Source: Nocardiopsis metallicus (GTDB lineage: Bacteria; Actinomycetota; Actinomycetes; Streptosporangiales; Streptosporangiaceae). Taken from it: DNA of 64,000 nucleotides. A model generated the notes under the pieces. That model worked only from the letters and a program-made list of their open reading frames with translations. It was not told the DNA's origin and did no database searches. Below are positions 30,519 through 39,411 of this stretch, one piece after another (position 1 is the first letter of the stretch; the number at the start of each line of letters is the position of its first letter). The stretch spans positions 5,580,001-5,644,000 of the forward strand of contig NZ_JACHDO010000001.1 of the NCBI RefSeq assembly GCF_014201115.1, given 5' to 3'. Made by a program: the position numbers and the translations under genes.

Positions 30519-31349
30519 GGAGAAAAGCGGGGTGTAGTGGTTGTCGTCGGGGAGTTCGAGGGTGCGCACGCGCTCGGGCAGCCCGGCGAGGCGTTCGGGT
30601 GTGTACAGGCCGGGGCTCTCGTCCATGAGCCCGCGCGCGGCCCACAGCAGGCGGGCGGGACAGGGAAGCCGGTGGATCGCGCCCAGCGTCTCGGCGTCGG
30701 CGAGCACCTGCGCGCCGTCCACCCGGACCGCCTCCTCGGCGCAGGCCGAGCGCAGCCGCGGCCGGGCACCGACCAGGTCGCGCAGCACGTAGTCGTCCAC
30801 CCAGCGGTTCCAGCGGCCCTTGAAGGCGGGGTGGTCCCGCCAGAACGCGCGGTAGGCGTCGGGGTTCTCGAAGGTCATGCGTAGCCGGGTCATGGCCGGG
30901 CCGAGGACGGTGTCGATGTCGGTGTCCGGTGGGACGGGCAGGCCGACCCCGCCGTCGACCAGGACCAGCCCGGCCACGCGGTCGGGGTGGCGGGCGGCCA
31001 GGAGGCTCGCCACGAAGGCGCCCATGGAGTGGCCGACGACCACCGTGCGCCGTACCCCGCGGCTGTCGAGTACGGCGACGAGGTCGTCTGTGTGGGCGGC
31101 CAGCCCGTGGGGGCCGGGCAGGGTGCCGCTGCGGCCCCGACCGCGCAGGTCCGGGGCGATCAGCGGCGGGCCGCCGCGCTCGGCGAGCTCGGCGGCGGTG
31201 CGGGCGAAGGAGAGTCCGTTGGCGGTGATGCCGTGAACGGCCAGGACCGGCGTCCCGGGGCCCGTGCCCCAGGACGTGACGGCCAAGTCGCCCCCGGCGA
31301 CGGGGGCGGTGCTGTGCCCGTCCCCGCCGGTACGGGAGGGTCGGCTCAC
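30444..31349 (-). CDS. Alpha/beta hydrolase (putative intracellular ester or oligomer hydrolase)
   Basis: A 301-residue cytoplasmic alpha/beta hydrolase with nucleophile elbow GHSMGA, oxyanion motif HGITANG, Asp after strand 6 and the His in DDNHYTPLF. No signal peptide. The GTG start at 31349 overlaps the stop of the LivM-type permease (GTGA), so it is the last gene of the importer operon. With the neighbouring PHB depolymerase and 3-hydroxybutyrate dehydrogenase, a 3-hydroxybutyrate oligomer hydrolase is the attractive reading, but that is inference. Confidence 0.82.
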   Translation of the reverse strand: MSRPSRTGGDGHSTAPVAGGDLAVTSWGTGPGTPVLAVHGITANGLSFARTAAELAERGGPPLIAPDLRGRGRSGTLPGPHGLAAHTDDLVAVLDSRGVRRTVVVGHSMGAFVASLLAARHPDRVAGLVLVDGGVGLPVPPDTDIDTVLGPAMTRLRMTFENPDAYRAFWRDHPAFKGRWNRWVDDYVLRDLVGARPRLRSACAEEAVRVDGAQVLADAETLGAIHRLPCPARLLWAARGLMDESPGLYTPERLAGLPERVRTLELPDDNHYTPLFSSTAALVAEQVHALVEQTVQVEGEL

Positions 31350-32515
31350 GAGGGGTCCGCCTTTCCTGTGTTGTCGGCTCTGGTGCGTTCGGCGCGCCGG
31401 TCCCTGACCGCGGCTCCGATCCGGCCCGGCAGGGCCACCAGGCCGCCGGGGAAGAAGAACACCATCAGGACGAAGAGCACGCCCAGGATGAACAGGGGCT
31501 GGGAGAGGGGGGCGGCGATCCAGGCGGGCAGGGCGTCGAAGGCACCGCCCAGCTGGAGGAGCCGGTGCTCGGCGTAGGTGTACAGGGCGGCGCCGAGGAA
31601 GGGTCCCCAGCGGGTGCCCGCACCGCCCAGGGCCACCATCACCAGGAGGGTGAGGGTGAACTCCGCGGTGGTGATGCCGGGCGTGACCCCGCCGTTGATC
31701 AGCAGGTAGGCGACCCCGCCGAGGGAGGCCAGACCGCCGCCGACGGTGAACGCCGCCAGCTTGTAGGGGTAGGGGTTGACGCCCAGCACGGCCACGCGCT
31801 GCTCGTTGGCGCGGATGCCCTGCCAGACCCGGCCCACCGGGGAGGCGGCCAGCCACCACACCACGGCCAGGACGATGACGAGGTAGCCGACCGCGACCCA
31901 GTAGAGGTTGACGGTGTTGACCACGCCGATGAAGGCGTCCGGGATCGCCGCGGTGTCGAGCGAGCGCCCCTCCTCGCCGCCGGTCCAGCGGCCGGGGTCG
32001 CGGGAGATGAGGATGGAGCCGGCCTCGGCGAAGGCGAGCGTGACCATGGCCAGCGCGATTCCGTTGACCCGCAGCGACACCGCGCCGAGGATCAGGGCGA
32101 GCAGGGTTCCGCCGACCACCGAGACCAGGGCCGCCCACACCAGGGGCAGTTCCAGCACGGACATCAGGAGCGCCGCCGCGTAGGCGCCGCAGGCGAAGTA
32201 GAGGGCGTGCCCGAAGGACAGCAGCCCCACCCGCCCGTAGAGGAGGTCGTAGCTGGTGGCCAGGCCGCCGAAGACCAGGCACAGTGCGAGCAGGTGCAGG
32301 GTCGAGGGGCTGTTGAGGGCGTGCTCGAACACCCCGGGGACGCGCAGGGTGGAGAAGGGCAGGGACAGCAGTACCGCCAGGGCCGCGGCGGGCACCGCCC
32401 ACCAGGGGAGGGAGCGGCGCTTGCGCACGTCGGGGACGACCGGGGTTCCGGTGCCGCCGGAGCTGCCGGGGGCGCCGGGCGCGGTGCGCGCGGCCAGTTC
32501 GGTGTCGGTCATCAT
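31346..32515 (-). CDS. livM: Branched-chain amino acid-type ABC transporter permease (LivM-like)
   Basis: A 389-residue permease with about nine or ten helices and the LivM hallmarks GRVGLLSFGHALYFACGAY and GVNPYPYKLAAFTVGGGLASLGG. ATG at 32515 overlaps the LivH stop (ATGA). It pairs with LivH to form the membrane channel. The family transports branched-chain amino acids, amides, urea and short carboxylates, so the name does not fix the substrate. Confidence 0.92.
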   Translation of the reverse strand: MMTDTELAARTAPGAPGSSGGTGTPVVPDVRKRRSLPWWAVPAAALAVLLSLPFSTLRVPGVFEHALNSPSTLHLLALCLVFGGLATSYDLLYGRVGLLSFGHALYFACGAYAAALLMSVLELPLVWAALVSVVGGTLLALILGAVSLRVNGIALAMVTLAFAEAGSILISRDPGRWTGGEEGRSLDTAAIPDAFIGVVNTVNLYWVAVGYLVIVLAVVWWLAASPVGRVWQGIRANEQRVAVLGVNPYPYKLAAFTVGGGLASLGGVAYLLINGGVTPGITTAEFTLTLLVMVALGGAGTRWGPFLGAALYTYAEHRLLQLGGAFDALPAWIAAPLSQPLFILGVLFVLMVFFFPGGLVALPGRIGAAVRDRRAERTRADNTGKADPS

Positions 32516-33407
32516 GCCACCCTCTCCGCGGACTTCTTCGAGGTCAGACCGCCCTGTCTGGTGAGCAGGACCGCGGCGAGGACGGCGACCACGGCGATGT
32601 CGCCCAACCCGGCGACCGTGTAGTAGTTGGCGAACTGCTGGATGAGGCCGACCGTCACCGACGCGATCGCGCAGCCGGTGAGCGAGGTGGTCCCGCCGAT
32701 CACGACCACGATGAACGCGAAGATCAGCAGCGACATCCCCTGGGTGGGGGTGACCACGCCGAAGTAGAGGCCGCCCAGCGCCCCGGCCAGCGCGGCGGCC
32801 GCCCCGCCGATCGCGAACACGAGCGTGAACGACTTGCGTACGTCGATGCCCAGGGCGGTGACCATGGCTCGGTCCTGCACCCCGGCGCGGACGATCAGCC
32901 CGTAGCGGGTGCGGGAGTTGAACAGCCACAGCGCGACGAACACGGCGACCGCGGCGAGGATGAGCAGGTAGCGGTCCTTGGGGACGTTGACGCCGAGGAG
33001 GGGCAGGGTGCCCGAGACGAGTTCCGGGCGGGGAAAGGTGAGCGGGTCCGCGCCCCAGATCGCCTGGATGAGCGCGGGGACGGCCAAGCTCAGGCCGACC
33101 GTGGCCAGGATCTGCTCGCGGTGCTTGCCGTACAGGGGACGGATGACGCACAGCTCGACCAGGACGGCGGCCAGGGTTCCGGCGGCCACGCCGAAGACCA
33201 CCGCCAGGAGGAAGCCCGCCCCGGCCGGTCCGGCTCCGGGCAGATGGTTGGCCGCCCACCAGGTGCCGTAGGCGCCGATGGCCAGGAAGGCGCCGTGGGC
33301 GAAGTTGAGGACGTCCATCAGCCCGAAGATGAGGGACAGGCCGGAGGCGATGAGGAAGTACAGGGCGCCCAGGCCGAGCCCGGTGATGATGAGGAGAACG
33401 ACGGTAC

Positions 33408-33411
<4 letters not shown>
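32512..33411 (-). CDS. livH: Branched-chain amino acid-type ABC transporter permease (LivH-like)
   Basis: A 299-residue permease with about eight helices. Family motifs are GLSLIFGLMDVLNFAHGAFLAIGAY near the N-terminus and the later stretch GIDVRKSFTLVFAIGGAAAALAG. The GTG start at 33411 overlaps the LivF stop. The frame is open far upstream, but the N-terminal helix and overlap fix the start. Confidence 0.92.
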
Positions 33412-34228
<817 letters not shown>

Positions 34229-34232
<4 letters not shown>

Positions 34233-35032
34233 GCGCCGTCCCCGAGGTAGGCGGCCTGCACGTCGGGGTCGGCCATCGCCGACTCCGGGTCGGTGAGGGC
34301 CAGGAGCGCGCCGTGGTGCATGACGGCCAGGCGGTCGGCCATGTCGAGGAGCACCTCCATGTGGTGTTCGACCATGAGGACCGTGCAGCCCTGTTCGCGG
34401 TGCACGTCCTGGATGACGGTGGTGAGTTCGCCGACCTCCCCGGCGCTCACCCCGGCCATCGGCTCGTCCAGGAGGATGAGCCGGGGGCCGCGGGCGAGCA
34501 GGAGTGCGAGTTCGAGCTTGCGTTTGTCACCGTGGGAGAGGTCCCCGGCGAGGACGTCCGCGCGGTGGGAGAGCCGGACCAGGTCCAGGACCCGGGTGGC
34601 CTCGGCCCCGCCGTCGGGGGCGGCCAGGCGCCAGAAGCGGCGGGACTCCCCGGTGCGGGCCTGCACGGCCAGGCCGGCGTTGGCGCCGACGGTGAGGTCG
34701 GCGAAGACGCTGGAGGTCTGGAAGGTGCGGCCCATGCCGAGCCGGGCGCGGCGGTAGGGAGCGAACCGGGTGACGTCGGTCCCGGCCAGGGAGACGGTAC
34801 CGGCGGTGGGTCTGGTCAGTCCGGACACGAGGTTGAACAGGGAGGTCTTTCCTGCTCCGTTGGGGCCGATGAGCGCGACGAACTCGCCTTCGGCGACGGC
34901 CATGTCGATGGCGTCGACGATGACGGCGCCGCCCACGAACCAGCTGAGGCCGGCCAGGGCGAGGACCGGAGGGGGTCCGGGTTCGGGTGCGGCCGGGGCG
35001 GGTGTGATCCCGGGGGTGGTGTCTGTGTGCAC
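34229..35032 (-). CDS. livG: ABC transporter ATP-binding protein (LivG-like)
   Basis: A 267-residue ATPase with a Pro/Ala-rich 25-residue lead, Walker A GPNGAGKTS, the LivG-type GMGRTFQTSSVFADLTV, a signature region LSHGDKRKLELA (SHGD replaces the canonical SGGQ, as is common in LivG) and Walker B LILLDEPMAGVS. GTG start at 35032, 2 bp after the binding-protein stop. Confidence 0.92.
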
Positions 35033-35034
35033 GA

Positions 35035-36210
35035 CTACTCCGTGACCGAGGGCTCGACGTCGGCGGCGGGGACCTCCGCGACGAGTTCGGGGTGGGCGCC
35101 GTCGCCCTCGCCGACCAGTTCGACCTGGTACATCGGCTGGATGAGGGCGTGGTCCTCGGCCCGGATGTGCAGTTCGCCCTTGACCCCGTCGAAGGTCCAG
35201 CCGCTGAGGGCGTCGATCCGGTCGGCGGTCTGGTCACCGGCCCCGGCGGCGTGCACCGCCATCTGCGCGGCGGTGAACCCGTCGGGGGTGAACAGGTCGA
35301 CCACGCCGCCTTCGGCCTCGACCCGTTCCTTCATGGCCAGGGCCTCGTCGGTGTCGGCGGCGCCGTCGAAGTAGTGGGAGAGGAAGGAGATGCGATCGCC
35401 CGCGGCGCCGAAGATCGGGTAGGAGGGCTTGATGTCCAGCCCGGTGACGACTTCGGTGGAGTCGAGGATGCCCTGCTGGTCCAGGGCCTGCCACATGGCG
35501 GAGGCGGTCTCGCCCGCCCAGGCGACGAAGACGAGGTCGGCGTCGGCCCGGTTGACCTGTTCCGCGAAGGGGGTGAGGTCGGTGGTGTCGGGCGGGGCGA
35601 GGACGCTGTCCACGTTGGCGCCGCGGTCGCCCAGGACCTCGGTGACGGCGTCGACGTTGTCCTGGCCGAAGGCGTTCTGCTGGGCCAGGACGACCACGTC
35701 GGAGCCGTCGGGGTCGTCCATGAACGTGCTCGCGGTGAGGATGTCCTGGTAGGTCTGGCGGCCGGAGCGGAAGGTGTGGCCGTTGATACCGGTGATGGCG
35801 TCGGTGGCGGCCGAGCCGGAGATGAACAGGACGTCGTTCTGCTCGGCGAGCGGGGCGACCTGGACGGCGATCCCGGAGGCGGTGGAGCCGGCGATGATCT
35901 GGTGGCCGTCGCCGATGAGTTCGCGGGTGGCCGAGACGGCGTTGCTGGGCTCGCCCGCGTCGTCCATGTAGGTGACCTCGACGGGGCGGCCGTCGATCTC
36001 CAGGGAGCCGCCGGTGGCGTGGTCCAGCCCGGCCTCGAAGCCCTGCCGGTACTGCTCTCCGTAGGTGGCCAGGGGGCCGGTGGCGGAGTAGACGATGCCG
36101 GCCTTGATCGGGCCTTCGCCGTCACCTCCGGCGGCCTCGCCGGGGGTTCCGCAGGCGGTCGTGGCGAGCGCGACCGCGAGGGTTCCCGCGGCCAGGGGGG
36201 TCTTGCGCAT
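35035..36210 (-). CDS. livK: ABC transporter substrate-binding lipoprotein (LivK/HAAT family)
   Basis: A 391-residue lipoprotein with lipobox LATTAC (Cys20) and a type I periplasmic-binding fold (GPIKAGIVYSATGPLATYGEQY, GRPVEVTYMDDAGEPSNAVSA, VLFISGSAATDAI). Related proteins bind amino acids, amides or aromatic and aliphatic carboxylates. First gene of the livKGFHM-hydrolase operon. The strong GGAGGAAG before ATG 36210 fixes the start. The ligand cannot be read from sequence; the neighbourhood suggests hydroxybutyrate or short oligomers. Confidence 0.9.
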   Translation of the reverse strand: MRKTPLAAGTLAVALATTACGTPGEAAGGDGEGPIKAGIVYSATGPLATYGEQYRQGFEAGLDHATGGSLEIDGRPVEVTYMDDAGEPSNAVSATRELIGDGHQIIAGSTASGIAVQVAPLAEQNDVLFISGSAATDAITGINGHTFRSGRQTYQDILTASTFMDDPDGSDVVVLAQQNAFGQDNVDAVTEVLGDRGANVDSVLAPPDTTDLTPFAEQVNRADADLVFVAWAGETASAMWQALDQQGILDSTEVVTGLDIKPSYPIFGAAGDRISFLSHYFDGAADTDEALAMKERVEAEGGVVDLFTPDGFTAAQMAVHAAGAGDQTADRIDALSGWTFDGVKGELHIRAEDHALIQPMYQVELVGEGDGAHPELVAEVPAADVEPSVTE

Positions 36211-36406
36211 TTCTTCCTCCAGTCGGCACCCGCCTCTGCTGGGGCACAACCGCCCGTGCTCGGGGGATGGGGGGTGGAGGGGGCGCCAACCCGAAGGTAG
36301 AACCGGAGTGACCTGATTCACATGTAGCCGGGGCATACATTCAGTCGCGAATCGGTGTCCCGGCACCCCACGGCCAGCGGTTCGGGGCATGCAGCGGAGC
36401 CGGGGA

Positions 36407-36437
36407 TTGACCTCAACATTGGTTGAGGGAGTTGGCT
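36407..36437 (+). promoter_or_regulatory. SoxR-type operator within a MerR-style promoter
   Basis: CCTCAAC at 36411-36417 and GTTGAGG at 36422-36428 form a perfect 7-bp dyad with a 4-bp centre, matching SoxR boxes of the CCTCAAG-TT..-CTTGAGG kind. It sits between -35 TTGACC (36407-36412) and a weak -10 TTGGCT (36432-36437) separated by 19 bp, the overlong spacing of MerR/SoxR-activated promoters. Confidence 0.72.
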
Positions 36438-36473
36438 GTGAAGACAGGAACAGAACCCGACGGGGGAGTGACG

Positions 36474-37316
36474 ATGACACAGCCGATTCTGGTCACCGGG
36501 GCCACCGGCAACACCGGACGACACGTGGTGGCGGGGCTGCTCGCGGAGGGTTTCCCCGTGCGGGCTCTGACCCGGGACCCCGCACGGGCCGCTCTGCCCG
36601 CGGGGGCGGAGGCGGTCCGGGGTGACGTCACCGACCCCGCGGCCGTGGCCGCCGCCGCGAAGGGCGCGGCCGCCGCGTACCTGGTGTGGCCCGGAACCGA
36701 CGAGGCCGCCGAGGGGGCGGCCGAGGTGGCCGCGGCGCTGGGCGAGCACGTGGGCCGGGTGGTCTACCTGTCCGCCACTGGAGCCGCCGAGGGAAGCGGC
36801 GGAGTGTGGGGCGGGGTGGAGCGTGCCGTGCGGGGCGCGGTCCCCGAGTGGACCTTCCTCCGGGTGAGCGGCCTCGCCGTGAACACGCTGGCCTGGGCTG
36901 ATCAGGTGCGCCGGGGTGTGGTGCGCGCGCCCTTCGGCGGGGCGGCACGCTCGCTGGTGCACGAACGGGACGTGGCCGAGATGGCGGTCCGGGCGCTGGT
37001 GGACGGGGGGCACTCGGGCCGCGCCTACGTGGTCACCGGGCCCGAGGTGATCGGCCAGGCCGACCAGGTGCGGGTGATCGGCGAGGAGGTCGGCGTCCCG
37101 GCCCGCTGGCAGGAGCAGCCGCTGGACGAGGCCCGGGACGAACTCACCGAGGCGGTCGGCGCGGACTTCGCCGACCAGATCATCACCCACTGGAGCGAGA
37201 ACATCGACGTCCCCGAAGAGGTCTCCGGAGACGTCGCCCGAGTGCTCGGCCGCCCGGCCCTGACCTTCCGGGAGTGGGCCCGCGACCACCGCGCGGCCTT
37301 CCAGCCCGAAGGATGA
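36474..37316 (+). CDS. NAD(P)-binding oxidoreductase, NmrA-like / atypical SDR
   Basis: A 280-residue atypical SDR with glycine motif GATGNTGRHV (about 8-17), then GDVTDPAAV and YLSATGA. It has no classical YxxxK pair in the usual place, in keeping with NmrA/QOR2-like NAD(P)H-binding proteins. The SoxR-type promoter upstream implies induction by redox-active compounds, as for NAD-dependent epimerase/dehydratase members of the Streptomyces SoxR regulon. ATG at 36474 follows GGGGGAG; earlier in-frame starts would lie inside the promoter. Confidence 0.87.
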   Translation: MTQPILVTGATGNTGRHVVAGLLAEGFPVRALTRDPARAALPAGAEAVRGDVTDPAAVAAAAKGAAAAYLVWPGTDEAAEGAAEVAAALGEHVGRVVYLSATGAAEGSGGVWGGVERAVRGAVPEWTFLRVSGLAVNTLAWADQVRRGVVRAPFGGAARSLVHERDVAEMAVRALVDGGHSGRAYVVTGPEVIGQADQVRVIGEEVGVPARWQEQPLDEARDELTEAVGADFADQIITHWSENIDVPEEVSGDVARVLGRPALTFREWARDHRAAFQPEG

Positions 37317-37406
37317 CCCCCTGGATCGGGTTCGTTGCAACGGATACTGGAAACCACCCCCGCCGAAATCGCTACTGGTAGACAAGATCACGGGGACGAG
37401 GGCGGG

Positions 37407-39212
37407 TCAGCAGGGGCCCTGATCGGACCAGGGGCCCCATTCGCCGCCCGCGTTCGGCGGCATCCCCTGGATCCACCAGCGGGCCTCGTAGACGCGGCCC
37501 TCGTAGTGGACCTGGTCGCCCTCGTCGTAGACCGTGCGGGGGCTCCAGGCCTGGCCGGAGCAGGCGGCGCCCGGGGCTTCCTCCTGGACTCCGCCGTCTC
37601 CAGAGCCCTCGGAGCCCTCGGAGTCCCCGCCGGGTGCGTCCTCCTCCTGTTCCTCCTCGACTTCCTCGGGGCCGGTGGAGACGGTGATCGTGACCGTGCC
37701 CTCCTCGGGCAGGATCGCGCCGGGTTCGGGGGCCTGGCCGCTGACCTCGCCCTCGGGGACGGTGTCGTGGGCGGCCTCCGCCACGGAGACGGACAGGCCG
37801 AGTCCGACGAGGGCCTCGGCGGCCTCCGTCTGCCCCATCCCGATGAGGCTGGGCACGATGACGCCCTCACTGACATGCAGGGTCACCGCCTCGTCGCGGT
37901 CGCCGGTCTCGCCCGCCTCCGGTGCGGAGGAGAGCACGGTGCCCGGGATCTGGTCGGCGGAGTGCTCCTGCACCACCTCGACGTCAGTGAACCCGGCCTC
38001 CCGCAGGAGGTTGCGGGCGTCGTTCTCGGTGCCGCCGACCACGTCCGGGACCTCGGCGTGCTGAGGGCCGACGGACAACGAGAGCAGGATCGATTCCCCA
38101 CCCGCCAGCTCCGTGCCCGCGGCGGGATCGGTCGAGGCCACCTCACCGGGTTCGATGTCGTCGCTGTAGGTGTCCGCGTAGTCGAAGGAGAGGTCGAGCT
38201 CCAGGGCGGCCAGTTCCACCTCCGCCATCTCCGGGGAGAACCCGGTGAGGTCGGGGAGTTCGACCGCGTCCTCGGGGGCCAGGGTCCACCCGGCGGCGAG
38301 GAGTGCCAGGACCAGGACGCCGGCGGTGACCAGGACGGGGACGCGCCGCCACAGGGGCGGGGCCGCCTTGGTGTCCCGGCCTGGGCCGGCGGAGCCGTGC
38401 CCGGCGCCTTGCGCGGTCTGCGCCCCCACCACCGGGATCGGCTGGGTGGCGTCGCCCTCCTCTGACGGCTTGGGCAGCGACCTCAGGACCTGTTCGACCA
38501 GGGTCAGGTACTGGCCGGCGTCGCGCGGGCGGTAGCGCGGGTTGGGTTCGGTGGCGTTGGCGACCAGCATGTCCAGGTCCGGTGGCAGGCCGGGCACCAC
38601 GGACGACGGCCGCAGCGGCTCACCGTCCTCGGCCCGGAGCAAGCCCGTCATCAGGCTGTGCAGCAGCGCCCCGACGGCGTGCACGTCCGTGCGCGGGGTC
38701 AGCTCCTCGACCCCGACCAGCCCGAAACCGGTGACCGTCACCCCTCCGTCGTCGTCCATGACCACGTCGTCCGGGGTGAGGCGGCCGTGAACCAGACCCA
38801 CGCCGTGCGCCTCCCGCAGCGTCGCCAGGACGTCGGCCACGATCGACAGCGCCAGGTGCGGGCTGTAACGCTGCCCCTGCTCACCACCGCCGAGCACCTC
38901 GCTGAGGGTCTTGCCCGGGGCCGGTTCGGTGACCATGTACACGTGGCCGCCGTCCCGCCCGTCGCCCAGCACCCGCACGAGGTTGGGTGCGTCGAGGGCG
39001 GCCAGGGTCTGGGCCCGGCCCAGGAAGGCGTGCGCGACAGCGGGGTCGGCGGCCAGCTCCGGTTCCAGGAGGGTGACCGTGACGGGCATGTCCGTCACCG
39101 TGTCGTGGCCGCTGTACACGGACACCGAGCCGTCGCCGTCGACGCGTTCTCCGAGGAGGACGCGCCCGTGCAGCGTGGTGCCGGGGGAGGGGGCGGGACT
39201 GGGGGAATCCAT
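37407..39212 (-). CDS. PASTA-domain pseudokinase with C-terminal chitin-binding-like (CBM5/12) module
   Basis: A 601-residue membrane protein. Residues 13-245 have a protein-kinase fold outline but lack all catalytic residues: the VAIK lysine position reads VTVTLL (44-49), the HRD loop reads HGRLTPDD (142-149), and DFG reads GFG (162-164); the glycine loop is degenerate too. After an acidic/Gly linker come a transmembrane helix (291-309), three extracellular PASTA domains (about 316-381, 385-449, 450-514), an acidic Gly/Glu linker, and residues 553-601 with AWSPRTVYDEGDQVHYEGRV and ARWW, matching CBM5/12 chitin-binding modules, bracketed by Cys551 and Cys601. A cell-wall-sensing or anchoring scaffold is likely, not an active kinase. 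The start at 39212 follows from the kinase-fold start. Confidence 0.85.
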   Translation of the reverse strand: MDSPSPAPSPGTTLHGRVLLGERVDGDGSVSVYSGHDTVTDMPVTVTLLEPELAADPAVAHAFLGRAQTLAALDAPNLVRVLGDGRDGGHVYMVTEPAPGKTLSEVLGGGEQGQRYSPHLALSIVADVLATLREAHGVGLVHGRLTPDDVVMDDDGGVTVTGFGLVGVEELTPRTDVHAVGALLHSLMTGLLRAEDGEPLRPSSVVPGLPPDLDMLVANATEPNPRYRPRDAGQYLTLVEQVLRSLPKPSEEGDATQPIPVVGAQTAQGAGHGSAGPGRDTKAAPPLWRRVPVLVTAGVLVLALLAAGWTLAPEDAVELPDLTGFSPEMAEVELAALELDLSFDYADTYSDDIEPGEVASTDPAAGTELAGGESILLSLSVGPQHAEVPDVVGGTENDARNLLREAGFTDVEVVQEHSADQIPGTVLSSAPEAGETGDRDEAVTLHVSEGVIVPSLIGMGQTEAAEALVGLGLSVSVAEAAHDTVPEGEVSGQAPEPGAILPEEGTVTITVSTGPEEVEEEQEEDAPGGDSEGSEGSGDGGVQEEAPGAACSGQAWSPRTVYDEGDQVHYEGRVYEARWWIQGMPPNAGGEWGPWSDQGPC

Positions 39213-39411
39213 GTGTCGGATTGTACGGCGACCAACCCCCGCATAGGCCCCTCTATCAGGCCAGATGCGGACAGTGAGCTCCTCGGTAGAGACGACTTGC
39301 GACGATTCCCGGTCCCTGTTCGGTGAGGCCCCATACCCCAGCACCGCAGACCCCGCCCGGAACCCCGAGGGGACCGGGAGCGCGGGGAGGGGCAGTCGGG
39401 AGGGCGGCCGA

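Noticed and set aside
34313-36300. Two long Gly/Val/Asp-rich plus-strand frames (about 350-400 codons)
   Set aside because: They are antisense to the importer genes and carry no recognisable domains.
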